A stretch of DNA of 64,000 nucleotides. It comes from Nepenthes gracilis (Eukaryota; Streptophyta; Magnoliopsida; Caryophyllales; Nepenthaceae). The translations under genes and the position numbers were made by a program. Below the pieces are notes generated by a model. That model saw only the letters and a list, made by a program, of their open reading frames with translations, was not told the origin of the DNA and ran no database searches. Each line of letters begins with the position of its first letter. The stretch's first letter is position 1. Shown one piece after another: positions 35,998-48,300 of this stretch. The DNA lies in NCBI GenBank assembly GCA_033239525.1, contig BSYO01000036.1, positions 11,228,524 through 11,292,523 on the forward strand, written 5' to 3'.

Positions 35998-36485
35998 TGT
36001 TAGACATTGATGTGGCTAAAACAACCACTAAAGCGGAATTTAGAATCGACTTTATACCTCCAGCCATTTTACGTGCTCTGTTTTTGAACTTTGGATTCGG
36101 ATAGGCTCCGTACTTCTGGACACTCCTTCACTCTTTTAGATGGTGTAATGCTTGAGTTGGGTGCAAGGGACAAAGCCAGAAGACTTAATTTATAGGTGAA
36201 ACCATCACTCGCCTCAACCTAGCGTTTTGTACTCAAACCGGCCAGAATTGATTAATTGACTTAATGGGAGAGTTATCATCACTTAATGGACCACTAATAC
36301 TTCAGCAATTAATTGAGTAAAACGGCAAATGGTGATGAATCAATCGAGGAAGACGAAACGAGCATGAAACCCTAGCGGCTCGAAAACGGCTTCAGAGAAG
36401 TCGTTCGTGGCTCGGCTCGGCTCACGGCTTGGCGGCTTGATCGGCTCATGGGCCGGCTCAGTTAATTAATTTGGGCTGAAGCCCA
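35998..36485 (-). repeat. 3' LTR of the copia element
   Basis: Minus-strand start TGGGCTTCAGCCC, end CAATGTCTAACA, 488 bp. A TATAAATTAAG box precedes a CTTCTGGC leader (36197-36175). It lies next to the polypurine tract, but most of it does not match the 5' LTR at 41950-42611. Confidence 0.6.
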
Positions 36486-36487
36486 TA

Positions 36488-36499
36488 TTCTCCCACTTG
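36488..36499 (-). other. Polypurine tract of the copia element
   Basis: AAGTGGGAGAAT on the minus strand directly before the 3' LTR. Confidence 0.7.
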
Positions 36500-36785
36500 G
36501 TCCATATTAAATTTGATGTGATAACCAAACTCATCAATTCTCAAACTTAAGAAATAAATATACGAATCATGGCGATAAATCTTCTAATAATGAGTAATTT
36601 CTTCCATGTATTACAATATATTATATTTTCCAAGTCATCCGGTAACTTTACTTTATGAATAAACACTATGTTTATTCTTTGTCAAACTTAATGATATTCT
36701 CAATTCAATTAATGTGCACATAATTTTGAGAAATATCACAACAATAAAATAAAAATTTACAACATCATTGTCCATACAATAAAAA

Positions 36786-37330
36786 TTACAAAATGAAACT
36801 CAATCCCATTTTAGTTACAAGATCCTTGAAGCTTAATGGTGGCATGCCTTTTGTCAAAGGATCAACGATCATTAATTTAGTGCTGATATGCTCAATAGCA
36901 ATTTTCTTTCCTTTAATGCGCTCATTTATGGTTAAAAATTGAATGTCGACGTGTTTACTTCGATTGCTACTTTTGTTATTTTTAGCTAGGAAAACAGCAG
37001 CTGAATTATCGTAAAATATCTTTAATGGCCTTGAGATGGAATCAACCACTCTAAGCCAAGACATGAAATTTCTCATCCATACACCATACTTTGTAGCCTC
37101 GAAACAAGCAACGAACTCGGCCTCCATAGTGGAAGTAGCAATCAAAGTTTGCTTTGCACTCCGCCAGGATACAGCTCCACCGGCAAACAAAAATATGTAA
37201 CCGGATGTTGATTTACGTGAATCAACGCATCCAGCGAAGTCTGAATCGGAGTACCCCAATACTTCCAAATTATCGGTCTGTCTATATGTAAGCATGTAGT
37301 CTTTAGTATCTTGAAGATACCTCATGACTT
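36786..37330 (-). pseudogene. Copia RNase H
   Basis: A long open frame (179 codons) with YSDSDFAGCVDSRKSTSGYIF, SWRSAKQTLIATSTMEAEF and DNSAAVFLAKNNK, the conserved blocks of copia RNase H, ending near VDPLTKGMPP. This is the best preserved part of the element. The upstream frame is broken, so it is not a functional polyprotein. Confidence 0.9.
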
Positions 37331-38540
37331 TCTTGGCAGCTTTCCAGTGTTCGATTCCTGGATTACTCTAAAATCTTTCCAACATTCCAACTGCAAATGC
37401 TATGTTAGGTCTTGTACATACCCGAGCATACATCAAACTTTCAACAACGGAAGCATACCGAATGTTATTGATCTGTTCCCGTTCCAAATCGTTTTTTCGG
37501 CATTGGCTCAAATTGAGCCTATCACTCTTTACAATGGGTGCTATACTTGGTGAACAATCTTTCATCCGAAATCTCTCTAAAATCTTATTGATATAGGTCT
37601 CTTGAGACAAACTCAGAACACAACACGGTCTGTCTCGATGTATCTTTATGCCAATGACATAAGATGCATCACCCATATCCTTCATTTCAAAATTTTTAGA
37701 GAAAAATTATTTCACCTCATATAACAACCATTTATCATTGGATGTAAGTAAAATATTATCCACATATAAGACAAGAAAATAAGTCTTACTCCTACTGACC
37801 TTCTGGTATATACATTGATCCAAAATATTCTCTTCGAAATTAAATGAAGAGATAATTTTATCAAATTTTAAATACCATTGACGGGATGCTTATTTTAATC
37901 TATATATGGACTTCTTTAATTTGTATATCAATTGCTTACTATCACTAGAGGAGAATTCTTCTGGTTGTTTCATGTAAACCTCTTCCTCTAGATCACCGTT
38001 TAAAAATGCTGTTTTCACATCCATTTGTTGTAATTCCATACCAAAATGAGCAACCAATACCAAAATTATACGAAGAGAGTCCTTTTTAGATACAGGAGAA
38101 AAAGTCTCCTTGTAATCAATTCCTTATTTCTGAGTATATCCCTTAGCAACGAGTCTTGCCTTATATCTTTTGATATTGCCTAATGAGTCTTTCTTTATTT
38201 TAAAGACCCATTTACACCCTATAGATTTTGCCCCTTTAGGCAATTCAACAAGATCCCAGACTCTATTGCTACTCATGGAACTCATCTCTTCTTTCATGGT
38301 ATTGTATCATAATTGTGATTCATTACAACTCATGGCTTGTGAAAACATTTCAGGATCATTTTCAGCTCTCACATTATAGTCAGACTCTTCCATATATACA
38401 ATATAATCACTAGGGATTGCTGACTTTCTCATTCTAGAAGACCTTCTTAATGTTGTATCATTATCCTTAACAGAGTATGTTGTACAACTATTTCAGACAA
38501 ATCCTGAATTTCATGGTCAACTGGAATAGGATCAGCATTT
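37331..38540 (-). pseudogene. Copia reverse transcriptase
   Basis: Fragments include KLKKSIYRLK, FLVLYVDNILLTSNDKWL and the stretch MKDMGDASYVIGIKIHRD. The catalytic box reads YVDN (about 37756-37767) instead of YVDD, so the second catalytic aspartate is lost. In-frame stops add to the damage. Confidence 0.85.
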
Positions 38541-39342
38541 TATGGAATGACATTGATTGGTTGTTCAATACCAAATTGATCTTGAGGGGTGTTGTGTACA
38601 ATAATCAACCTATCATCTGAAGTGGAGGGTTGAGAATCCAAATGATCAGTTCTTGATCGTTTTCTCCCACTCATTAAGTCATTCTCAAGAAATTTTATAT
38701 TTCTTGATTCTACAATCCTAGTGGCATGAGATGGATAGTAAAATCTGTATCCCTTAGACTGTTCAGCATATCCAATAAAATGCCCACCTATAGTCATTGG
38801 ATCCAATTTCTTCTCATGTGGGTTATAAATTCTTACTTCGGATGGGCATCCCCATACGCGTACATGTTGTAAACTTGGTTTCCAACCTTTCCATAACTCA
38901 AAATGAGTTTTTGGGAAAGCTTTTGTTGGGACCCGATTTAATATGTACACCGCCGTTTTAAGAGCTTCACTTCATAAAAATTTTAAAAGTTCAGAGTTAC
39001 TAAGCATACTCCTCACCATGTCCAATAATGTTCGATTTCTTCTTTCTGCTACACCATTTTGTTCCGGAGAACTAGGCATAGTGTACTGTGCAACAATCTC
39101 ATGTTCTTGAAGAAACTTTACAAATGGTTCAGGCATTTATCCATCTTTAGTATATCTACCATAATACTCTCCATCTATATCTGATCTCATAATTTTGATA
39201 TTTTTTCCAGATTGTTTCTCTACTTCTACTTTAAATAATTTAAAAGCATCCAAGGCTTCATATTTATTATGAAGTAAGTAAAGATACATATATCATGAGA
39301 AATTATCAATAAAAGTGATGAAATATTTTGGATTATATGAGT
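38541..39342 (-). pseudogene. Copia integrase, C-terminal and core parts
   Basis: Frame 38950-38540 contains NRVPTKAFPKTHFELWKG, VRVWGCPSEVRIYNPHEKK and GYAEQSKGYRFYYPS, typical of the copia integrase C-terminal region. The catalytic core upstream (39340-38950) is broken by stops. Confidence 0.8.
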
Positions 39343-39620
39343 CTATATTAGGACTATAAAGTCAGTATGTATGATCTCTAATATGTCCAAACTCCTCTTG
39401 GCATTTTTCTTAGTTTTATTGGTCTGCTTTCCTTTAATGCAATCCACACAAGTCTCAAAGTCAGTAAAATTTAGAGTACTAAGTACTCCATCATTTACCA
39501 ATCTTTTGATTCTATCAATGGAGATATGTCCCAATCTCCTATGCCATAATATCGAGGAACATTCATTCATAACACATCTTTTAATTCCAGTATTAGCATG
39601 CACAGTATTGAAAGAAGTAT
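39343..39620 (-). pseudogene. Copia GAG-pre-integrase domain
   Basis: LWHRRLGHISIDRIKRLV and CVDCIKGKQTNKTKK form the HHCC zinc-binding domain preceding integrase. The His and Cys residues H-R-R-L-G-H and C-x2-C are preserved. Confidence 0.85.
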
Positions 39621-39624
39621 TATT

Positions 39625-40800
39625 TTATAAATTTAAACAATAAAGACCATCGACAAGTGTACCATTCTCAACAATATCAGACTTATAATATAAATTGAAT
39701 AATGAGTCTGAAAATGTAAAGGAATATCCATAGGGCACAAGTCTTGAAACAGAAATCAATTTTCTAGAGAAATTTAGAATGTAAAAGGTCTTTTCCAATG
39801 TCAAAACAAAACCACTACTCAAAATTAAACTGCATGTGCCAATAGCCTCCACATGTGAACGCATCTTGTTTTCAGAGAATATGCATTGTTCACTGCCCAC
39901 TGGTTTCCTTAGGTTTTGCAAGCTCTGTAAGGAATTAGAAATATGGATTGTAGAACCAGAGTCAATCCACCATGTGTTATATATAACATTAATCATATTA
40001 GATTCACAACATACAAAAGAGTATGGATTACCTTTCTTTTCAAGCCAATTCTGATACTTGATACAGTCCTTCTTTACGTGTCCCTTCTTTTTACAGAAGA
40101 AGCACTTGGATTCATTCTTGATATCAGATTGGGGAGGTACTTTATCTTTTCCCTTTGATTTGGCCTGCGTCTTGAACCTTCCTTCCTTTAGCATGTAGAC
40201 GCTTTCACTTTGCTCCATTATGAGCCTTCATTAATCGTGAACACACATGGTCATTAGTTCATTGATTGACCGTTTATCCTTATGTGTGTTATAAGAGATT
40301 TTAAAAGGCCCATATTGTGGTGAAAGTGAATTCAAAATGTAATGCATAATGAAATGTTCAGACATTTCCACCTCTAGATTTTTTAGTTAAGCTGTAATAT
40401 CCCTCATTTACATTATGTGCTCACGCACACCCTTAACACTGGTGAGCCTAATAGATGAGAACTTCATTATTAGGGTACTAGTAAGTGCTTTATCTGAAGT
40501 CACAAATTGCTCATCTATAACCTTCAGTAAATCTTGCACTTTAGTATGCTGGTTGACAGAACCACGAATACCAGTAGAAATCTGTCTTTATGAACATTAA
40601 GCTGAGGCGACTAGATCGTTTTCAATGTTCATAAAGAGTTTCTTCATCCGGAGTGCTGGTAAGGGTAAGAGCTGGTGGTTCATCATTTCGGATAGCATAA
40701 TCGATATCCAGCCACTCTAAGTGAAGAAGAATTCTCTCCTTCCATATTTTATAGTTGTCACCTTTTAGTTCAAAAATTTTACATCTAATATCGAAAAGAT
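39625..40800 (-). pseudogene. Copia gag with zinc knuckle, and protease
   Basis: The gag start region (about 40790-40620) reads LKGDNYKIWKERILLHLEW, then a stop. Frame 40218-39625 has the CCHC knuckle CFFCKKKGHVKKDC and the protease active site WWIDSGSTIHIS. The polyprotein is interrupted between gag and knuckle. Confidence 0.85.
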
Positions 40801-41221
40801 TTACAGATTGAATAGCTGTATAAAAATAAATACATATTTAACATCCAAAAAATGAGGCTAACAAATTACAAAATTATGTTTTACCAATGTAAAACATACA
40901 TCATGAATTAGTAGACAAAAAATTACCTGTGAGCTAAATTTTAATTCTAATAGATTTATATCCAATTTTATGATAAAACTATCAAATTATATTCCATTCT
41001 TAATCCCTGTGGGTAAATTAAGAAAAATAATTTGACATTTTATCATGATTAATTAATTTAATATAATAAAATTTTCTGTGAGATAAATTTTATTATATAA
41101 AAAATAATTACCATAATTTATATCTTTATACCTCACGTGATAATAAAAAAAAATTTTATTAATTAAGGGTGCTGTGACTAATCCCCAATTAATTAAATTA
41201 TTTTAATCACAAGATATTATT

Positions 41222-41320
41222 TATATATATATATATAATTATGTTCTGGATATTATATTTTATTCTTAATACATAATAATATAATTATATATATATAAAT
41301 ATATATATATAAACTGTATA
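41222..41320. repeat. TA-rich simple repeat
   Basis: Runs of TATATA interrupted by short non-repeat spacers; ordinary microsatellite-like DNA. Confidence 0.8.
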
Positions 41321-41362
41321 AACATATAAAATACATTTAATGGCGAAAAAGAACGCAAGGCG

Positions 41363-41423
41363 CTCAGCAGCGCAGTAGCAGAAGCCGCTCCTTTTCCCAT
41401 GATGGGAGTTCGAATCCTGGCCG
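41363..41423 (+). other. tRNA-like / SINE-head-like segment
   Basis: AGCGCAGTAGCAGA (about 41369-41382) resembles a pol III A box, and AGTTCGAATCC (41407-41417) a B box, at a tRNA-like spacing. The T-stem does not pair properly and the acceptor stem is absent, so it is not a tRNA gene. It could be a decayed tRNA-derived SINE head. Confidence 0.3.
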
Positions 41424-41935
41424 AGTCGCATTTTCAATTTCGCGTACTGCTACAGTAACGGGCCAGAATCCCTTGGGTCGCGTTCGAAACAGTATTGGGC
41501 CGAGAACGAAATCCGCCCAAAAATCGATATATAAATTTTTTTTTATTATAAACACTGTAGCAGAACGACGTCGTTTTATAACTGAATACGTTTCCACGAA
41601 ACGATATTGTTCAGAAACTCAAAACCGAAGCCAGAAACGACGACGTTTATTACTGCCGAAACAGAAAATGACGCCGTTCAAGTCGTCGTCTACCTTCGTC
41701 GGTTTCGTCCAAACCCGACAACAACCGACTCGACCTGAATTCCAGACCTGATTCAAACAACACCATACGAACACTATAAATGATGAAAAATATATGGAAA
41801 TTTTGGAAATTAAATTTTCCATCGATTTTCAGTGCTCGTTTGAATAGAATCTTTAAAAAAATGAGGACTTTAGGTTTTTTCACTTTCGGGAAAAATCAAA
41901 AATATACAGAACAGTAAAGGCAGAGTTGAAGCCTA

Positions 41936-41947
41936 GCTCTGATACCA
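41936..41947 (-). other. Primer-binding site of the copia element
   Basis: TGGTATCAGAGC on the minus strand, complementary to the 3' end of initiator tRNA-Met, two bases inside the 5' LTR. This is the classic plant copia site. Confidence 0.92.
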
Positions 41948-41949
41948 AA

Positions 41950-42611
41950 TGTTAGACATTAATGTGGCTAAAACGCCGCCACTGCCACCAACGCCTCTCT
42001 TAACTTCCAATGACAATCTCATGCTCGATTTCTCCTACCGTGCGCTACCACCGCATGCTGCTACCTCCGCTCGCCACTGTCTCCGCTCACCATCGCCTCC
42101 GCTCACGCACCGCCTTCTTTTCCCTCTTCCTTCTCATTCCTTTCCTCATTCCTCCTCCTTTCCCTCTCCTCCTCCTCCTCTGCGCGCCAAAATCCTCCTC
42201 TCTCTTTACTGTGCCTCAACCTACTTTCCCACGATCCAACCAATTATTCCCAAATTAGACATATGTAAGCCCAAAATTAGCACCCACAAGGAGAATGAAA
42301 GGATTTACTCGACTCGATTTCACCGATTTTTTTTTTGGCAATGGTAGCGAACAAATAACGGTAGATTTAGCTTCTATTCTCCAAGAAAATGACAGAAATC
42401 GGGTCCAGAAGTCCTTATATACACAACTCAGGGCTTGAGCACAGCTTAAACGTGCATCGGGTGCAAGCAATCTATTTTCTGGGTTTGAGCTCGCATCAGA
42501 CATGTGCATCAGGCCTAAGTTAGCCATGCATCAGACTTGCTCAGACTCAAGTACAGATTTAGGCATGTATTAGACTCAGATTCAAACGATCCAATTTTGA
42601 CAATTCTAACA
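41950..42611 (-). repeat. 5' LTR of the copia element
   Basis: Minus-strand start TGTTAGAATTG and end AATGTCTAACA give a perfect TGTTAGA/TCTAACA terminal inversion. TATATAAGGACTTCTGG lies at about 42421-42405. The upstream part (42600-42430) is rich in GATGCA/CTGATGC words. A CT-rich stretch on the + strand (42100-42190) sits within it. Confidence 0.75.
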
Positions 42612-42698
42612 TGATTTTTTATGTCATTTGATCTTAATTTTAATTATATTAACTTAATTAATTATGATTATCATAATTTAAAAACTTGAGTCATACAA

Positions 42699-43430
42699 TA
42701 TGTAAGGATAACTACATAAGTTTTATAACTTTTATTTCACAAATGTTTTTCCTTAATAATATAATACTTTAAATATTTACTCATTTTATACCAATCAAAC
42801 GAAATGGAAAAATGTTTAGTAAAACCAAATAATACTCTAAAATCTTTGGTAAAAATCACATGTATACAATAACATTTAAAATAAAGAAGCTAAAAAGCCA
42901 TAAGCATATACATCAAAATAAAAAAAATGTTAAAAAATCAAAAGATTCTGAAAATATATTAAAGAACGGGTTTAGAATACTTAATTTCTACTTTTGATCT
43001 AATAAGATGTAAAACTGAAATCTTCTTCCTCCTATTTCTCTCTCTTCTTCTTTTTCCTCATCTCTCCTCTCTCTTTTCTCGTGAAATGGCCAATAGTACA
43101 CATAGGCATATTTTTATAACACAATCTGCATATGAACACTGAATAGGCACCCATGAGGTATCCTAAGTCTGCTCTTTCATGCATGAATGCTGCATTAGGT
43201 ATAATCTAGGTGTTAATATTTTATCCAAATTATACATGAATGCTGTATATACTCTACTCATTCTACTCAAAAGATGCATCAAGAGTCACACAAGTGCACA
43301 TAAAGCACCACCAATCTACTATTAATGCACATAAGTGTCATAGAGGTGTGCATTAGGCATGTGGCTTCTGTCTTGGACACGCATAGATCCATGTCAGGCT
43401 CCTTTGATGCATTGGGCCTATTTTTCATAG
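42699..43430 (-). mobile_element. LTR-like module, family X (also at 62529-62920)
   Basis: Positions 42699-43080 match 62529-62920 in the same orientation. On the minus strand it reads GCAT/GTGC word-rich DNA (43430-43130), a TATAAAAATA box (about 43118), a GA-rich leader (43080-43020) and then GATCAAAAGTAGAAATTAAG. This is an LTR layout without attached coding sequence. Confidence 0.5.
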
Positions 43431-43504
43431 TCAAATTTCTCATTAATTATATAATAATTTGTGACAAACTGTATTTTTAATCAAAAATTTGATAAAATTT
43501 CGAC

Positions 43505-45508
43505 TGTAATATAATCGTTGGCCTGATACAAACATGTACAAATTCCTGTACAATACCCACATAATCCACACAACTACAAAACACAGGATCCAGAAGCCAT
43601 AATTAGACACATGTGGTACCAACGTTATAATTTCAGATATAATATTGGCTTAGACAAGATACCATTAGGTATCTAAATATAATCATAAAAACCTATGAAA
43701 GTATAAATATCTATCATATACAGTGGAATCTAAACTTTGTACATATCAATATGCAAAAACATCTCAAATAATACAAGGTATCCATCTCATACAAAATCAC
43801 AAAACTAAACCCCAAAAGCTCTTCAACCGAGTTCTGCGGCCTATCCTGCTCCTATGTCCTACTCAGTTTGGTCGAGTATAAGAGTGTACTTATCTGGAAT
43901 GAAGAAAGTAATAAGGGTGAGCCAAATGCTAAGTAAGTGTAATATAATCCAAATAATAAGCAGTATAATTAGATGAAATAGGGAATCGGATAGGAGCAAT
44001 TTGTAAAGATGCATGATAATATGAGACATGATCAAATGCACTTTTTGGATTATGTTTATTATTGTGAATTACGGTCAGTAAACTTTACTATTTTAAAGTG
44101 TAGGACAACGAGGAAAGGATCATAACACTCCACATAATTTAAGGCCTACCTATATACTTAACGTCCTGTAGTGGATGTCATACCTATCACCCAGTACACA
44201 GAGTCAATATCAAATGCCACATGGTGAGCGGTATACCTATCACCTGGTACATAGGGCCAATAAAATGCCACCATACCCTCCCATGGTTCAGAGGTAGTTC
44301 TCGTACATCCATAATAATATCCTAAGCCATGCTAAGAAATATCACCCGTTACAGTACATGGTAAGGATAATCCTTAATTTTTCACTGTAATATCAATGAC
44401 CTACCAAGGGATATTACTCTCCGAAATATAAATCTGTGGTCCTAATTTCATAATTTCTTATTCTTTGAGGAAAGGTTCATAAAACTTCTTTCACATAATT
44501 CTCACTCTGGGAGAATGAATCTTACATACATCAAATTGTGACATTCCTATCGTATACTTGCAAATTTTTATATTTTTTTGGGTTTAAATATTCACATGAC
44601 TTAAATTATACACATGTACATCGTAAAGTATGAAAAAAATAGAAAATCATATTTTTCGAAACATACAACTAATCACAGGCAATATATGCAACTTAATTAA
44701 TAATTAATCAAAGCATAAATTATGTAAAATTACATAAATGCCTTGGGTGATTAGTGATTTCATGGGTTTAGGGGTCTGATTATGAAGAACAGAGCAAAAT
44801 ATGAAAAATCGGACATCTAATTAGTAAATAACCATATTCAAGGTATGAGTTTTCGTTATCTAGGGCCAAATCAAATTTGGAATTCAAAATAAATGGGTAA
44901 CAGAAGTCGGGCGTGGGTCTAGGGTTTCAACGTAGTTGGATTGCATGAATTGAGGGAAAAATCAAACATTAAATACAAGAAATTCATGCAAGGACTATGG
45001 GTTTCGTGATATACTTGTTTTGGGTGGGTACCGAAATGAAAATACCCAAGAGAATACGAATAAAAATCTAAAAAAAGAACAAAGAGAGCACGAGTGCACT
45101 TATCTCGAACATATCTACTACTTCTCTAATTGGCTCGTGCTCGTAATCGGACCCGAAGACCTCGTTTTTGCCCCTTCTCTCTACTCGCCGGCTCTTTCTC
45201 TCTCCTCTCCTTTCTTCCTCACTGCTTCTGATTTTTCCGAACCCCTGTATTTCCCCCCTTCCCCTACTTCTCATGTTATTATTATTATTATTGTTATTAT
45301 AATATATATATATACATTTACCCCTTTTTCTTTAAATGTCAAAGTCCAAATCAATACTGGGACGATCGAACAGGCACACTTTGGGCACCGTCCCAATAAA
45401 TCCAAATATCCTTCAAAATTTTATAATAATTAATTAATTTTTTAAATTCAAATTATCTAAAATAATAAATCAATCCAATTAAATCAAATAAAAACTAGAG
45501 ATATTATA
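43505..45508 (-). repeat. 3' LTR of the chromovirus
   Basis: It ends TATATTACA (minus) at 43505 and begins TATAATATCTC at 45508, where TG has probably decayed to TA. Its first 200 bases and the GCCCAAAGTGTGCC and ACCCTAGACCC phrases match the plus-strand LTR at 63047-64000. A CCAGATAAG phrase near 43890 recurs in the LTR at 53619-55770. A TTATTA microsatellite is at 45277-45310. Confidence 0.75.
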
Positions 45509-45569
45509 TTCTTTTCTAGTTATAAAAATTTCGTCATCGAAATTAATGAATCCTAGGAATTAATTAAAC

Positions 45570-46118
45570 TTATGTACCTCGGAATAGATGGGGATACTTC
45601 TCCCAGATCTCGTCCCCTCTCTCTCACGTCGCCTCCTCGTGGGAAAGGTTCCTCCATAAAACTTTCACGAGAGGGATTATCTTCAAGCGTAAAATCTGAT
45701 CCTTACAATTCAAAATCTCCATTGACTCCTCCAAATATGATAAATCCTCATTGATAACCAAATGGCTATAATCAATCACGTGTGCCGAATCGTGGATGTA
45801 CTTCCTCAACATCAATACATGAAAGATGTTATGCCCCTTAGCCAAATTCGATAGCAACGCCAACCGATACACTACCTCTCCGACTTTCTCCAGAATCTTG
45901 AAAGGTTTACTAAAGTGTAGCCTCAACTTCCCTTTAAAGCCAAACCTTGTGGTATCTTTCGATGGCGAAACTCTAAGAAACACAAAATCATCGACCTCAA
46001 ATTGAAGCTCTGATCGTCTTCCGTTCGTATAGCTCTTTTGTCCAACTCGAGTAACCATTAGCTTTTCAACAATCACCGCAATATTTTTCGATATCTCTCT
46101 GATTATATTAGGCCCCAA
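45570..46118 (-). pseudogene. Chromovirus integrase C-terminus and chromodomain-like tail
   Basis: Reads QKSYTNGRRSELQFEVDDFVF, KLRLHFSKPFKILEKVGEVVY, HNIFHVLMLRKY and VIPLVKVLWRNLSHEEAT. A TGG-to-TGA change then gives a stop, after which the same frame continues ERGDEIWEKYPHLFRGT to the natural TAA at 45570-45572. In chromoviruses this tail directs integration toward chromatin marks. Confidence 0.88.
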
Positions 46119-47000
46119 AAGTCGTCTATCTCCAGCCTCCTACATACAATGCCTCAAACGGAGCCATGCCGATACTTGCCAGGAAGCTATTGTTGTACGC
46201 AAACTCCACCAATGCTAGGTGATTATCCCAATATCCTTTAAACTCTATCACCGAGGCACGAAGTTTATCCTCTAAAATCTGAATGCTCAGTTTTGACTAA
46301 CCATCGATTTGGGGATGATACGGCGTACTGAAATTCAGATTCGTCCCTAACTCCAAATGCAAACTCTCTCAAAATTTAGAGATGAAGCATGGATTACGAT
46401 CAGACACAATAGATACTTGCATACCGTGCAGTCTAACAATCTAATTGATATACAGTTGTGCCATACGATCATGGGAGTATATAGTCCGAATGGCTATAAA
46501 ATGTGCCGAATTTGTCAGCCTATTTATAATGACCAAAATTGCATCGTGATTACTCAGAGTCCTAGGCAAACCAGAAACAAAGTCCATCGAAATATCCTCC
46601 CACTTCCAACTTGGGATAGGCAACGGCTGTAACAATCTTGAAGGCTTCTTCCTCTCAGTTTTTAGCTACTGACAAATGAGGCATCGCCCAATAAAGGCAA
46701 CTATCTCCCTTCACATGTTCCTCTACTAGAATATTTTTTTTAAAAATCTTGGTACATTTTATTGATCCCAGGGTGAATTATATATCTGGTTTGATGCGCC
46801 TCCTTCATGATTTCTTCCTTCAACTCCTTATCATCATGTATGCATAGTCACTCCCGGAATCTCAAAACTCCATCAGTATGAACACTAAAATCAATTCGGG
46901 AATCCCTACCAAGATCACCAACAATGTCCATAAAAAATAGATCATTAACCTACCCTTTCTTAATTCTCTGGAGGATCTTGAGCTGCACTTACAGGAAAGA
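46119..47000 (-). pseudogene. Chromovirus integrase core
   Basis: Frame 46635-46441 reads LPIPSWKWEDISMDFVSGLPR and INRLTNSAHFIAIRT; the first catalytic Asp (MDF) is kept and VDRLTKSAHF has become INRLTNSAHF. The rest of the core to 46119 is broken by stops. Confidence 0.8.
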
Positions 47001-48300
47001 AAAAATCATACAATTTTCCCTGACATAACGCTGGATGTGGCAAAATTTTAGGCAATCCAGCATCTCCATCTGCTTTATCTGCATCGTCACCACCAAACTA
47101 GTCCGACAACTCAGAGTATCCGCAACTACATTCACCTTTTCCAGCCGATACTGGATCTCACAATTATAGTCCTTAAGGAACTTGATTTATCGCCGCTGCC
47201 TCATATTCAATTTCTTCTACAAAAATAGATACTTGAGGCTCTCATGATCGGAGTACACCAAAAATTTCTAACTGTATAAATAGTGCTTCCAAATCTTCAA
47301 TGAAATACTACGGTGGCAAACTCCAAATCGTGGGTCGGGTAGTTCTTCTCGTGGGCTTTCAATTGTCAAGACCCATAGGCAACCACCTTTCCATTCTATA
47401 TTAAAACACATCCGAGCCAGACCTTAAAAGCATCGCAATAAACCTCGAAACCACTAGAATCATAGGAAGAGTCAAAATCGGTGCTGAAGTCAACCGATCC
47501 TTTAACTCTTAGAAGCTACAATCACATTCCTCAATCCATTCAAATCTGGCTTCCTTCTTCGTCAACTGGGTAAGTGGCAAGGCAATACAAGAAAAATTCT
47601 CCACAAATTGACGATAGTAGCCGACCATACCCAAAAAGCTACGAACTTCTGTCACGGTCATCGGTTGATCCCAACTAATCACAGCTTTGACCTTTTTTTG
47701 GATCTACCGAGACACCTCCATTTGAAATGACATAGCCCAGAAACAGAACCTCCTTAAGCCAGAGTTCGCATTTCTTCAACTTCGCGAATAATCGATGCTC
47801 CCTAAGGGTTTGGAGGAAAATCCCCAAATGCTCCACATGCTTTACATCACTCATTGAATAGATCAGGATGTCGTTGATGAAGACCACTACAAGCTTATCC
47901 AAATAGGGCTCAAGGACCCGATTCATCAAATTTATAAATACTTCAGGAGTATTAGTCAACCCAAATGGTATAACAAGAAACTCATAATAGCCATATCTTG
48001 TTCGGAATGTTATCTTCGCTACATCATCTTGCTTAATTCAAAGCTGATGATACCCTAACAGAAGATTGCTATTTGAAAACACTCGGGTTCCTTACAATTG
48101 ATCGAAGAGATCATCAATCTGGGGCTATGGTACTTATTCTATATTGTGATCTTATTTAACTCATGATAATCCATACAAAGCTGCAAAGTCCCATTCTTCT
48201 TCATGAACAGGACCGGAGCACCCCATGGCGAAACGTTAGGTCTAATAAAACCCATATCTTGCAAATCCTATAACTGTTGCTTCAACTCTTTCAACTTAGC
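47001..48300 (-). pseudogene. Chromovirus RT and RNase H
   Basis: Frame 47959-47675 reads [21 protein letters not shown], then FINDILIYS, where FIDD is expected: the first catalytic Asp is Asn. [16 protein letters not shown] and [14 protein letters not shown] follow. RNase H remnants lie at 47500-47100 in broken frames. Confidence 0.85.

Larger units (their letters stand above)
40801..41935 (-). other. Long copia leader with AT-repeat and tRNA-like segment
   Basis: The distance from primer site to gag is about 1.1 kb. It contains TA-repeat DNA (41222-41320) and a tRNA-like segment (41363-41423). The rest (41430-41935) is noncoding with CGTCGTTT-type words. The length suggests a later insertion in the leader. 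Confidence 0.5.
35998..42611 (-). mobile_element. Ty1/copia retrotransposon with mismatched LTRs
   Basis: On the minus strand the order is 5' LTR (42611-41950), primer-binding site TGGTATCAGAGC (41947-41936), gag, protease, integrase, RT, RNase H, polypurine tract and 3' LTR (36485-35998). Integrase before RT defines copia. The frames carry stops and shifts, and the RT box is mutated. The two LTRs share only their terminal 25 or so bases (GTTAGACATT-type end) and differ over the rest, and no target duplication is evident, so the element is a hybrid or rearranged. Confidence 0.85.

Noticed and set aside
41363..41423. tRNA gene
   Set aside because: T-arm does not pair and no acceptor stem; kept only as tRNA-like.
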